A program made the translations under genes and the position numbers. Shown piece after piece: positions 1 through 11,954 of a stretch of 64,000 nt of DNA. The DNA is from Dryococelus australis (lineage: Eukaryota > Arthropoda > Insecta > Phasmatodea > Phasmatidae). The DNA is taken from the NCBI GenBank assembly GCA_029891345.1, contig CM056994.1, positions 57,505,251 through 57,569,250 on the forward strand, read 5' to 3'. Every line of letters starts with the position of its first letter. The first letter of the stretch is position 1. The notes under the pieces were generated by a model that was given only the letters and a program-made list of their open reading frames with translations, was not told the DNA's origin and made no database searches.

Positions 1-315
1 CTGTAAAATAATTGTCTCATGTGTAGCCGAGTTCCGTGCCGTGCACGTCCTCGTTACGGCGCCTCGCCTGTCAGCTGATCATTCGACGCCGTTGTCAGCC
101 TGCGCCAGTGTCAACGGCACGGAAATAGAGAATCGCTACAAAACAGCACGCTCGCGTTGATTTATTTTAGTCAACACAGTACAGTAAGCGCTGACTGAAT
201 TTTTACGTCGCATGAATGGCTTGAAGTGAGGCAGGTGTGTGCTACTAAGGACGCAATCGCCACGTTCCAACGTATTCGTCAAACTTCGCAATAACCTGCT
301 TCAGCGCAATGAACG
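1..315. other. Non-coding stretch, no gene seen
   Basis: Moderately GC-rich sequence leading into the 77 bp tandem repeat. No long ORF, RNA gene or recognisable transposon end was found. Confidence 0.4.
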
Positions 316-546
316 GACGTGTATTTGTTGAAAAGTGACTGCTGCTTGACGCATTGCTGACACAACACCGCCAGTTCGTCGCTTACTGTACTGACGTGTA
401 TTTGTTGAAAAGTGACTGCTGCTCGACGCATTGCTGACACAACACCGCCATTTCGTCGCTTACTGTACTGACGTGTATTTGTTGAAAAGTGACTGCTGCT
501 CGACGCATTGCTGACACAACACCACCCTTTCGTCGCTTACTGTACT
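316..546. repeat. Tandem repeat, three copies of a 77 bp unit
   Basis: Three head-to-tail copies begin at 316, 393 and 470, each starting GACGTGTATTTGTTGAAAAG and ending CGCTTACTGTACT. The period is exactly 77 bp and there are only a few substitutions between copies, so the amplification looks recent. No ORF runs through it. It is not a CRISPR array, because there are no unique spacers between copies. Confidence 0.93.
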
Positions 547-2438
547 GACGACAACGAATCGACGTCCGCGTGGTGTTCTGCTACGGTTGATGCTTTGTTA
601 GACGGGTAGTATTGTTTCCTTGTTGCATGGATACGGAAAGGAGAATTAGGCGCGGGCGACTCGCCCGGTATATTTCTATGAAGCCTAGCATGTCATTAAC
701 TTAGAATGCGAAATTATACGGTCTTTATCAATTAACCTCATAGCCAGTTCCTTTACGCAGGAAGAATTATTAGAATTATTTGCTACGCCGCTTGTTTGTA
801 ATAGTCAATAATTAGACAGAACAGAACAGATTAGAATGGCACCAGTACCCAGTCAAAGGCCATAATTGGTCTTAGTCACTAGAATTTAAAATAAATTTGA
901 AAAATAGTCGAAACATAAAATTTGTCGCTTTATAAAAATTAAAAACAAGCTAAATTTTAAAACTACAGAGGCTTAAAATTATATTTTATCATAATATTAA
1001 AGAAATAGGTTACGTCATATTTTTGAAATGTCAGAAGTTAAAATTCCTCTGCCTCCACCCTTGAACCCTCACCCCGCCATCCTCTCCGGAGACAGAGGGG
1101 CCAACGTTTGTTATCGTTTTCGTGAGTTGTCTGTCGTGTGTTTGATGTTTGTGTTTGTGTTGTGATGGTGTCAGTGTAATGTTGTTTGTGTAGGGTGTTG
1201 TACAGCGTAAGTGTTGTTCCGTTGGTTTAAGTCAATAATTAGGCAGAAATAATTCGTAGGTTCAGTAATCCGCAAGCTATACTGAACAGTCTTTTGTGTA
1301 TTCACACACTGTCGTTTGCTAATTGGTTGCTGCCACAGTAAAATGCTAGCCATAGGCTAAACCGGCTTGCCCATGACTGATACCACATTTTCCTACAGCG
1401 AGTTATTAGGTCTGAGCATTCTACGGGTTCAAAACGTGTCGTATATCAATCGCAAAATAATATAAACGTCCAAGTGTTGGAATTACATATGGACTCTTCC
1501 CAAATAAATCCGCAAATTTCTCAGAGCTGTATAGGACAAAAACACACAGTTCACTAACTGATTTACTTACGTGGCTACTAGTTTTCGACAAATGAAATCA
1601 TGAATTATTGCACTGAAATGTTGATTTTTCTTGGCATGAAAGCAGGATTGTTTACAATTCAATTTGTAGACACTTGCAAGTTTTTCTATACCCACTGACT
1701 GCTTTGGCCAGGGGCACAACCAGTTGCCTCTAACCGGAGTACTCAGGTATTAGTTACTGCGAGGAAACTCTCTGTGATTGGCGCATAAACTAAATGAGGT
1801 AGACCGATCTCGCTGGTTGCGCACAGCCAATCTCCGTGTCCCAACATTGAACTACTTTCTGCCAACACGACCAGGAAAAACGGTGTAAATTGGATTTAAA
1901 GGTTAGAACACTGTTTAGTAAACAAGTACTTTGAGATGATTGTATACTTTTTCTAACCAATTTGTAATAATGTTTGATTAAATTCAAATCGGTAAAAACA
2001 TATTATTCATTTAAATTTCCTTTTCTTGTGGAAATTAATAAATAAACAAACACGTTCGCCATCGTTGACCATGTGACAATGACAGTAGTGTTCCTTTGGG
2101 ATAGGCCAACATTAGGTACACGCGCAGAACACGAAGAAGCGGTATACCTCATCTTTAGTCTACGGATTGGCGTGGGCAATATTATTACGTGCGGAGAAGT
2201 CATTTCCATTAACATTTTAATTTAATTATGGAGATTGAAGTTTATCAAGTCATGAAATAATTTGACTAAAATCACTGGTTCTATTAAATTGTTCAGACTA
2301 AGCGTACGCAATTGTGTACATGATACGTGGTATATCACACTGCGAAGCTCAGTATCCAGTGGTCCTCCTGGTGGGTGACTGACTCGCAAACCACGTCACT
2401 GCTTCGTGTTATACTGGCTCACAACACTGTTACTGAAA
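547..2438. other. Intergenic sequence, nothing recognised
   Basis: AT-rich sequence with only short random ORFs. No protein motif, RNA fold or inverted repeat was recognised. Confidence 0.4.
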
Positions 2439-2692
2439 GGGGTCGCGGGGGCTGAGCGATTAGCCTGCTAGCCTCCCACCGAGGCGAACCGGGCCCAATC
2501 TCCGGCCGGGCCACTCCCGGATTTCCGAATGGGGAATCGTGTCAGACGATGCCGTTGGTCGGCGGGTTTCCTCGGCGAACTCCCGTTTCCGTTTCATTTC
2601 CGCGCTGCTCCGTACTCACCTCAACCACCCGTATCGGCTCTCAAGACCTCGCTGTTAAAGCCGCCGAAATAACTTCGCTCACTCACTATTGG
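2439..2692 (+). mobile_element. tRNA-derived SINE, family 1, copy 1
   Basis: The tRNA-like head carries a degenerate A box and a B-box-like GAACCGGGCCCAATCTC. It is followed by the family core GTCGGCGGGTTTTCTCGG (slightly mutated here) and a 3' end reading AACTTCGCTCACTCAC. The same order of blocks recurs at 3057-3283, 4800-5030, 29186-29401 and 49456-49690. Such elements are transcribed by RNA polymerase III and moved by LINE proteins supplied in trans. Confidence 0.8.
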
Positions 2693-3056
2693 TGATTACA
2701 AATGAACAAGTAACGTAATGGCCTGAGTGCAGCTCATATGTAAAATTTCCATATTTGCAACACCTGAAACTTTATGTCGTACTGAGTCTGAATGGGTACA
2801 AGCGTGAACGAACAAGTTGATTTTGTGTTTACCACAGTAACAAAAGATTTTGTTTTCATGGCGTAAGTGCTTCGCTTGCCGTGTTCTTCGTATGGTGTGA
2901 TTTCTTTTTCCGGGTTGTTTATAAGTCGCCTCGTGTCATAGCGACATCGTCAAACAAGCAGTGCGTAGTCAAAGGCACACAAATTTGATTGCGTGGCGAG
3001 ACTTCATCGTTGCTTCGTTTCCTCTTTAAGCGGTAAAATGGAGTGTACAGTGGATA

Positions 3057-3283
3057 CATTTGGGCGGGTCTAAACATTGAGGTCTTGAGAGCCGGTGAAG
3101 TTAAAGCGAGGTGAGTATGGAGCGGCACCCGGGTTAAAACGGCAGGACCCCGAGAAAACCCGCCGACCAGCGGCACGATTCCCACATGCGAAAATCCGGG
3201 AGCGGGCCCGCCGGCACTCGAGCTCGGTTCGCCTCGGTGGAAGGCGAGTAGTCTAACCACTCACTACACCACCGCGGTCCCCC
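3057..3283 (-). mobile_element. tRNA-derived SINE, family 1, copy 2
   Basis: Minus-strand copy with the best preserved head: GGTGGTGTAGTGAGTGG resembles an A box, and a B-box-like GAACCGAGCTCGAGTGCC follows. The core, with the GTCGGCGGGTTTTCTCGG block, and the tail CTCTCAAGACCTC match the other copies. The 3' terminus degrades after CCCAAAT. Confidence 0.82.
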
Positions 3284-4799
3284 GTAAAGAGCAGATCCTT
3301 CAACTTGTCCTAGGAGACGGTCTTTTTACTCTACTATGTCACAAAACCTATACATGGAACTCCAAAAAAACATTCACATTCTCGTACTCTGCAAACATTC
3401 GCAAAGGCGCCCGTTCCGTTTTGTTACTCGATCGAGAGCCGGAAGTTAACAGCACGAGTGTCGCCTTGTCCTCGAAGCAACGGTAGAATAATGTAATATA
3501 TGTGTAAGGATTTTGTCTAGGTTTCGCAATCACTCCTCTCTGCCTTGCAAACAAGCCGTGTCATCCTTTCACCGGCATGTTAACACGATGGCACGACCTT
3601 GGCGTTTTGCCGCGGGGACATCAAGTATGCAACGCGGTTATGTTTTAAAATTCTGATTTCTGAAAAAGGATGTGCGTAGTCACAACCTCCTGTAACACAA
3701 TTAAATATTTTTCCTTTAATTCCGCACTTCTTCAATTATGAATACGAAAATATTTTCTTTTAAAATATAATTTGATATTCGTACTGATTTACTGGCATTT
3801 AATACATCCTGTATATCAGACGCCTATCCACAACTAGATACCCGAAGAATTCGTGGAGACATTTGGAAACAAGCTAGACTTCACAATCATTTGTATACTA
3901 GAGCCTAAGTCGTTCATTGTCTGTTGGTCCAGTTAAACGCCAGCAGATCAGGCAACACGGAATAGGTCCTTGTTTCCCTTGCCGGTTCGTTATTGGTCGA
4001 AAGTCGGCCGGGTCGTGCCTAACAATATACGGCCGAACAAAGGCAGATACCCAAGTATACACGTGGTTGAAGTTTAACTTGTCCTCGAATCAAAATGTGA
4101 AATTTCCTAGTCTCTACATACAACAATGTCATTTCATTTAGTTTCTGTATTTTCACATTAGTTCATATTTCACCGGACAAGATTACTGTACTGTAAATTG
4201 TTCGTTATTGGCTGTTAGCCAATTTAATGGTGTGATTATTCCACACCACTTGAAGTTATTGTCCATGTAATGGTATTTTCAAGCCATTGTTTTCATCAAG
4301 GCACTTCACAAAATATTTAATTAAATTCTTTTTAGAAGTTATAGTACAATACAGTGTTCATTACTGACTGTCAGCAAATGGCGTGGCGAGCTCATGTCCC
4401 TTCTAATGTTTTTGCTTTTGTAATGGGATTTACAAGTTCGTTATTTCATTGCGGTACTTGACGAAATATTTTGTGATTTTTCATCAGTTTATTATTATAC
4501 AAAACATACAAATACGATAAAATTAAAACATGCTAGTACGTGTTCCGCATTTAAGAGCTGAGGAGGTTTTTTTAAAGGTCAATTACTATCTCAAACCTAC
4601 TTTCTCATTTTCGGGATGTTGCAGATACTATGATATAGTGATATCATGGCTAGTGCTGTGCGCAGACAGAAGCCAATACCAGTAAGTGTTTGTCTTTCTG
4701 CAAGCAGTGCAATTGGTCGCCTCTGGTTCGTGCCAAAATTTCTTAATCGACCAATAAAATTCCTTCGAATGGTTTGCATTGCGTGACTGTATTATTCCG
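3284..4799. other. Intergenic sequence, nothing recognised
   Basis: AT-rich and without an ORF that shows family motifs. No repeats beyond low complexity. Confidence 0.4.
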
Positions 4800-5030
4800 T
4801 AGGCGGTGGTATATTGGTCAGATTAATTTTCCCCCACCAAGGCAAAACAGGTTGGATTCGCGGCGGGGTCCCTCCCGGATTTTCGCACGCGGGAATCGTG
4901 CCGGATGATGCCGCTGGTTGGCGGGTTTTCTCGAGCAGATCCCGTCTCCTACCGTCCTTGCATACCGATACTGCTCCATACTCAACCTCCCTTCACCCCA
5001 ATCAGCTCTCAAGACCCCTAAGTTAACATC
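4800..5030 (+). mobile_element. tRNA-derived SINE, family 1, copy 3
   Basis: Begins GGCGGTGGTATATTGGTCAG (A-box region) and carries a B-box-like GGTTGGATTCGC. The shared core block reads TGGTTGGCGGGTTTTCTCGA, followed by CAGCTCTCAAGACCCC. It is more diverged than copies 1 and 2. The overlapping ORFs here are chance readings of the SINE. Confidence 0.75.
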
Positions 5031-7403
5031 CTCCCGAACCTCTCTACTGCGATATCTTCCATTGCCAAATCGTCCTAGCGCATCTCGATGTACACTCGAC
5101 CATATTTTTCAAAAATTCTTCTTCCGATGACTAGAAACGATGATGCAAAAATATCAGTGACCTTGTCAGATTCCAATATACTTTGTGCATGTCTGAAACT
5201 TTTCTTTTATTACTGACTGTCAACTGTGAGAATTCCTTTACGAGTTCTAATACGTACCAGAAATGTAAAGTCCAATAAAGAAAACTTTTAAAAGAAGATG
5301 CGACGTTAAAAATAATTTGGCACGAAAGGACTTCATTCTATGTGCCTGTCTTTATAGATGATATACTGTAATGAAATCGAGTTTTGGATATTTGTTGACA
5401 TTTACTCATGCATACAGACACATGCATGTATGACCTTTACTTCGAAGTGTATATTCATTTTTATTTTTTTTTTTTATTTTTTTTTTTTCTTTCAAGAATT
5501 AATCTCAACAAATCAACTAAGCATTGGAGAATCATAAAACCATGAAATGACAAAAATGTAAATATATGCATAGTTTCGAGAAAAAGTGAGCTCAATTTTG
5601 GATATATACCATTCACGATTGCTTCGACTTTTTGGAATCGAACCTCTGAAAAATCGCCCTAGGCGTATTATGTCAACCTGTTTTTCCAATAACTTGTATT
5701 CCACATATATTTAACATTGTGATTATCTTTACAGTAATGTATTATTGAATAAATGAAACTTTACCTTAGTATCTTATATAACTTGTAATATTTATTATAA
5801 GAAATAGTTCACAGTTACAATATTTTTTGACCTCGTTTTATGTATACTATTTGTAAGTTAAACGTTGCCAATTGATATATTTGTATTGTTAGGTAACACT
5901 GACGGAAACACATTTCATTGCTGCAGTTAAAATTATCCGCGCAAATTCCCGTGTGTAGGCTAGTGTTTTTTTTCCGTCCGAAATAAAGGTTCAATAAGCG
6001 AAGCAGAGCGTGTCTCTCTCGTTCTCTCTGTCTCTCTTCTCTCTCTCTCGGGAAGATCGTACCACCCGTGTAGGAAAGGTATACATTTTGTTATTTCTAA
6101 TTTCAGCACATCTCATACTAATTACAGTAACAGTAATGATGTCTGAAGTTGTACTTTACAACTGAAACGAGATTTTATTGTGTAAATACCTATTATATGT
6201 TATTTAGATGCAATGACATATTTCAGATGCGATGGCGTGACACAGCTCGTTGCGCGACACTTGCAAATCCAGCAGGTTGGCAGACGTGGTGTGGAAAGCG
6301 TTCCCAATATGGCGGCGGCGGGCGACGTACAATGACACGGCGTGTTTCCAAACGAAGCTTCAAGTTCGTACTCGTGTTTTTGAAACATCATATGGACGTT
6401 ACAATGTTGTGATAAATATGTGTTTCCACGGCAGAGTGAAATGTGTTGTGATCGTTGCGTATGAAAGGGCGTGGTGTCTGCGTTGTAATCGTTACGCAGG
6501 CCAGGTGTGTGTGTGTTGATTTCAAATATGTGCAAAATTTATACGTTTTAACCATGAACTGATGTTATGACGAAATTAATTATTTACCTTCACGTCTGTT
6601 TATTGCAACGTTGTACCTTTGCGCTAGGTGTTTGGAAACCAGTTGTATAACGAGCTTACGTTTCTGTGATTTGAATGTCTGCAACAATCCCAACGAAATA
6701 CTAAGCCCGCTCAGATAAAATTAAATAAATAATAAAATAAACCTACACACCAGTAAGTACGGTACCAATGCATGTAAATATTAGCGGAATAAATGTTACG
6801 GTAGGCCTATGTGTTTGCGTGTTCACGACTATCTTTTACGTTTGTCGATTTACAGTACAATAAATTAACGACACGAGTTGCGTGCTTGAATTTACTGCGT
6901 CATTTCGTTGGACTGGTTGTCCCTTCGTTTTAATTTTTATTCCAAATGCATATTAATAACAACAGGTTAACAACTACTGTTGTTTACGCCACAGTTGTAA
7001 CAGACACCGTCGTGGCAAAATATTAATGTGTATTACGTGCAACGTGCTATATCGTGTGTAACAAATAGTTATAAAGCTGACCTAAATATTGTTATAGGCC
7101 TACATTATGAACACTCGTAGGAAATGGTTTCTGCAATACTACCTAATTCTTTGAACAGCTGTAAACAGCAACCAACGTATTTGACAATTATAAAAGTAGA
7201 AGTCATATGACAGTGTTTATGTTTACGTGTAGCGGAAGGATATGTAATCAGTATACAAAATGTAGAAATTCGGCAGAGCTTCAGAAAAGGCCGAAGTTAT
7301 CGTGAATCAACTATAGTAGGTTTACCTTATAATGTGCTTTTGCAAAACATGTAAAAATACAGAAGAAAATTCAGCGTGGGGCTGAATTCAAACGACAAGC
7401 TTC
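5031..7403. other. Intergenic sequence with poly-T tract and small TC microsatellite
   Basis: Contains a poly-T run around 5464-5490 and an imperfect TC microsatellite around 6012-6052. Several overlapping ORFs at 6149-6535 on both strands show no protein motif and are judged random. Confidence 0.4.
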
Positions 7404-9528
7404 GTGAGGTGATTCTTTATGCAAAATCAAGTGGCAAATATAGAGGACTCTTTGCACCTAAACTAAATATTAATGGCTAAATAATTCCCCGAAAAATGAG
7501 ATTTTGGAATGTATTTTTGCGAAGTATCAGAAACCAGGTGAGATGAAAATACAATTCGCTGAACATTGTTTTATGTAATGGGGATCTTAACCCTAAGAAC
7601 AAACACAATAATAACACTCCCCGTTACGAAAATATCAGGGGTAGCCACCCTCTTAATGCCGAATCTCCGTTACCGTAGAAATTATGAACGTTTGATGCTT
7701 GTTTATTGAGCAGTATGACCTACGAAACAAAACTGGTCCCATTTTTGCATCTGCCTATGACCCACCGTTTTCATTTGAAAAGCACACAAAAATTCCTTTA
7801 GGTTCTGCTGCAGCGATACAGCACCTAGTATGCAGGCAGTACTACATACTTACGTGTATGGCCACAACACAGCCGATCGTGGCTGATAATGTTAACACAT
7901 ACTGTAAACAACGCGTACCATACATTAATAAGCATACACAACTGTCCGTTTGTGGCGACAGTCGGTGTGTGATTTCATGAAGGACGTAAAGCTATTGGTG
8001 TTGCCTACGCACCTGGAATTGTATCGCTGATGCTGTTTACTATGTGGGCTTTTGAACGTTGAAACATTTGGTGCAGAAGTTTAGACTAATGCATTTTCAA
8101 CGCATGACATTTAAGTCGTACCAGGCGACACATTGCATATGACAACAAAAGCTGTGGCATTCAATAGGTTTTGTTAAGGAAACATGTATCACAAGCACAC
8201 TTATAGGAAAAGCTCGATGGCACGGCCGCCATGTTCGACGCACAGTTCAATTCGCCGCACCAACGATTGTCGGACACGTTTGAAAACACCCTCATTGTCC
8301 CGAATAATCCCTGCAGCTGCAACGATGCGGGCGACGAGATCCTCTTCGGATTCCACCGCAGTTTCATACACCAGGCAGCGCAGGTATTCCCAGAATAAAT
8401 GGTCCAATGGATTCATATAAGGGAATCGTGGAGGCCAGGGAACAGAACCCCCACGGCCTATCATCGTCCAGGGAATACGAGATTTCTGTGATCACGCGCA
8501 CGTTGTGAACTTTGAGATGGGGCGCCGTCATACTGGAACCACCTGGCTACTCGTGTTTGTAACGGGACCTCTTCGAGTAATGTCGGCAGAGCTTCCCGCA
8601 GAAATGCAGCGTACATATTGCCGGTGAGACGACGTGGTAACAGGTATGGGCCAACGAACATGTTATGTATTAAGCGCGCCCAGACGTCGACACTGAATCG
8701 CTGTTGATCACCGTGGACGAATTGGCTGTGAGGATTGACATCCGTCTACTCGTGGATATTTCGACATTTCTGTATGCCATCATGTTGAAAGGAAGTTTTC
8801 GTCAATGAAGAGAATGTATCTGTCAAGTCAGGGTGTGTTCCGCGTTGTTCCAGAAACCGTTGAGGATAATCCGCAGGACCCATGGCATGCACACGTTTTA
8901 CATGGAATGGATGCAGTATTTGCTCATGAAGCGCTCGACCCATGGTGCGGCGGCTTCTGTTGAGTACTACATGCAATAGTACGCGTCCTCACACGTGGGT
9001 TATTTTCAACATGCCTCAACACAACCTCTTCGAATCTGGCTGTCCTCGCGGTCCGTCTGCGCCCTGCATTCGGTCGTGACAGCCTACGTACGAGGCACTC
9101 TATCGCTGCAGCGAAATCTAACGGAATATTTGTATGCGTTCCAAACGACATCGATGGAGCCTAGGCAGTTGCAACATGGGGGCCTTTTTTTGTTTCGTAG
9201 GTCATACTGCTCAATAAACCAGAATGGAACGTTCATAATTCCCGAAGGTAACGAAGTTGCTGGCAATAAAAGGGTGGCCACCCCTGATATGTTCATAACG
9301 AGGGAGTGTTATTAATGTGAGTTTTCTCTTAGGTTGAAGGTCCCGATTACACAAAATAAAGTTCCACGAATTGTACTTTCATCTAACCTGGTTTCCGATA
9401 TTTCGCAAAAATACATTCTAAAATCTCGATTTTCGGGGACTTATTTACCCCTTAATATTTAGTTTAGGTACAAAGTGTCCTATATATTTTATATTTGCCA
9501 CTTTACTTTGCATGAAGAATCACCTCAC
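7404..9528 (-). mobile_element. Decayed Tc1/mariner-superfamily transposon with ~440 bp inverted repeats
   Basis: Both ends read GTGAGGTGATTCTT going inward. The left arm (7404-7838) and right arm (9081-9528) are inverted copies of each other at roughly 75-80 percent by eye. The homology runs past the termini into the 5' part of the transposase frame, so the left arm repeats the transposase start in the opposite orientation. The transposase remnant lies between the arms on the minus strand. These arms are far longer than the usual short TIRs of this superfamily, which suggests a foldback-like rearrangement or two nested copies. Confidence 0.82.
8183..9296 (-). pseudogene. Transposase remnant, IS630/Tc1/mariner superfamily (DDD type)
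   Basis: The cut-and-paste transposase reading is broken by several frameshifts. It starts near 9296-9084 with a segment containing FIEQYDLRNK. A helix-turn-helix-like segment with RFEEVVLRHVENNPRVRTR follows at about 9080-8990. The first catalytic Asp lies in ILFIDEN near 8800-8825, out of frame with its flanks. The second lies in RWFQYDGAP near 8540. The third is an Asp, not Glu, in NPLDHLFWEYL near 8400. About 41 residues separate the second and third Asp when the frameshift near 8465 is allowed for. That spacing would fit the DD41D (rosa-like) group, but the assignment is inferred from spacing only. The product cannot be functional. Confidence 0.8.
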
Positions 9529-9563
9529 ATAGTTTATTGGCTTAATTTATATATATATATATG

Positions 9564-10110
9564 CTATCTACCAAAACGTAATTGGGCACCTGTCCACAAT
9601 GTTTGCTCGGTGGTTGTCACCCCCCGTTAGAATCTCGTAGGGTCACCTCTTGCGGCTATAACAGCAGCCACCCTGTCTGGCATGACCTCTACGAGTGTTT
9701 GCAGGACATCCACGGGGATTCGTCGCCATTCCTCTTACAACCACTCCATGAGTTAGCAATGGATTTTGGCCGCCCCTGACGAGCCCTTATTCGGCGATCC
9801 AATTCGTCCCAAAGATGTTCTATAGGGTTGAAGTCGGGGCTCTGGGCGGGCCAGTCCAATCGGCGAACATTGTTGTCGGCGTACCACATGGCACCTGGCA
9901 TTGTCATCCTGGAAGTAGCACGGGTCCATTCCGTAAAAAAAGCCACAATGTTGGGAGCATTTCATTATCCAGGATGTTACAATAGGCCTCTGTGTTCATG
10001 CTACCACGGACAAACACCAGCGGTCCTACGCTGAAGGCTGTGAAACACAAGTCAACTGACGTACTGAATTACCTATCTTCACGGGTGACCAGTTACTTTT
10101 TGGTAGATAG
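9564..10110 (-). mobile_element. Internally deleted Tc1-like transposon
   Basis: Perfect 13 bp terminal inverted repeats CTATCTACCAAAA (9564-9576 and 10098-10110) extend imperfectly to about 27 bp, ending in GGNCACC. The 547 bp between the outer ends hold only the C-terminal third of a Tc1 transposase, so the N-terminal DNA-binding part has been deleted. The element sits against (TA)n and (CA)n microsatellite DNA, in keeping with TA target preference. Confidence 0.85.
9590..10030 (-). pseudogene. Tc1-like transposase C-terminal fragment
   Basis: Minus-strand readings give CYFQDDNARCHVV (second catalytic Asp) and, in a shifted frame, DWPAQSPDFNPIEHLWDEL (catalytic Glu in NPIEH). This is the classic Tc1 DD34E signature. 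A C-terminal reading like VIAARGDPTRF lies near 9640. At least two frame changes are present, and the paired HTH domain and the first Asp are missing. Confidence 0.85.
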
Positions 10111-10133
10111 TGTGTTTGTATGTATATGTTTAT

Positions 10134-10136
10134 ATG

Positions 10137-10213
<77 letters not shown>
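10134..10213. repeat. (TA)n/(CA)n compound microsatellite
   Basis: Long alternating TA tract followed by a CA tract immediately right of the Tc1-like element. ORFs reading through it are low complexity and not genes. Confidence 0.95.
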
Positions 10214-11891
10214 AATTCAGTCGACAAACTATTCGTATATAGATTTTTGTAAAAGCCATTCTCCCACCTCTGTGTGTAGCGCAGAGATCTCCACGGTCCT
10301 CTTGTATGTGTCTTTTTTTATAGTGAAGATATCCAGCAAGAGACGTACTATTGGTATGTTCATGTTGGAGATGGAGTGGCTCAGTGTCAGCTCCGTAGAA
10401 CACACAGTACGTACACAGGGAAAGTACTTTCATACTTTTCTATGCATGTCTTGACATTTCAGGTGGCACAGTTTGGGTGTCACTTTTTGTTTGGCCTTTC
10501 GTGATTATTTGGAAGTTGTTTTAAGTTTTCTTAATCTACGTCAAGGTAGATAAGGAATCACCCATGATGATACCACGAAATTTTACGCATACATTCACAT
10601 CTCATATTTCCACAGAATCGCAATTTGTTTATGAATTGTTGGAGTGTAGTACTTTCATAGCACGTTGAAACACGACATGTTCACTAAGGTTCGCAGAAGA
10701 AAAAAAAAATGGCGAGAGTGTTTTTTTTTTTTGAGGACGTGAACTTTAAACGTCGAGTCCGGGGAACTACGAAACTACTACACGCAATGTTTACGTAAAC
10801 AGCGAAGCATGTGTGTTTTACTGCTCGTACCTGTGAGACGTATGTCCCGTGTTGCTCTCACCGCTGTTAGCAGTTCTTACACTATACGTGTGGCCACTCA
10901 CATAACAGGTTTCCCCTAGGCAGTTATCCATATTCTTGTGCAAGCACTGTTATGAACACGCAAACAATTTAAGCACACACATTCACTGGGTTTGTCGCAG
11001 AAAGAAAAACTTTTCTGTGTTCCTGCTAAAGCGGTGGTCATTTTTCAGTCGTCTAACTTGTGGTCTTGTAGTATTTTGATATTTCACAAATTAAAATTAA
11101 TATTGGTCTTAATTTTACGCTTATTTAAAAGTTTTTTTGCACAGTTTTACTTAAAAAGGATTAATATTAATATTATATTATAAAATAATAATATTAAAAA
11201 AAATTAATAAAGTATTTTACATTAGAAAAAAAATATTTAGCATTCTGAGATATATGAGAATTCGCACTTTACCAACAAAAATCAGTTTTTATTATATATT
11301 TACAAATTGCTGTGAATTTTTCGAGGAAGGTATGAACACCGATACTTTTTTTTTTGTGACTAATGAACTCGGGTAGACGTAAAAATAAATTGGATACTTG
11401 TACGAAGAGAGCCTTCGTCAATACGCGTAAAGTATAGTAAAATACATTCGAGAGATTTTTAGAGCAAGCAAATTGCTTTATATGACAGTACTCATCCAGC
11501 CTTACGAGCAAGTATAGCAAATCACTTGCCAGTAACTTAGCAGAACACTATTCGTTGGTCAGTTCCAAAAGACGAACTTACCATGACGCCGGCTAAGCCA
11601 CTAGTTGATTTCCGATGTACGATTTGTAATTTAACCCAGGGACCTAAGACGTTAGTGCCTTTGTTTTCACCTCCACGGGAAAGGAATTTTGAAAATACTC
11701 GTCATTGCAGCGTCCTCTAGCTGATCCTGTGGCCGCCGAGCAAAAAAATGAAGCCGCAATTTTTTTTCTATTCGGTGATTTGGACACCTGCCGTACCATT
11801 CTGTGAACTCTGAATCACCTTTCTTAAATAAAAAAAGAGTTCAACCAACCGAAACATTTAATGCTCCGATTGGGGTACCATTCACACTCTT
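10214..11891. other. Intergenic sequence, nothing recognised
   Basis: AT-rich with short poly-A and poly-T runs. No gene or element end was recognised. Confidence 0.4.
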
Positions 11892-11911
11892 GCTCTCTCT
11901 CTCTCTCTCCT

Positions 11912-11953
<42 letters not shown>
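11892..11953. repeat. (CT)n microsatellite
   Basis: About 60 bp of CT dinucleotides with a few interruptions. The ORF at 11803-12060 reads through it and is not supported as a gene. Confidence 0.95.

Positions 11954-11954
<1 letters not shown>

Noticed and set aside
316-546. Regularly spaced repeats that could suggest a CRISPR array
   Set aside because: The 77 bp units are contiguous and near identical, with no unique spacers, and the DNA is eukaryotic.
6149-6535. Overlapping ORFs of 87-111 codons on both strands
   Set aside because: No motif, no codon bias, and equally open on both strands; treated as chance.
10026-10454. ORFs of 114 and 135 codons
   Set aside because: They read through the TA/CA microsatellite and are low-complexity.
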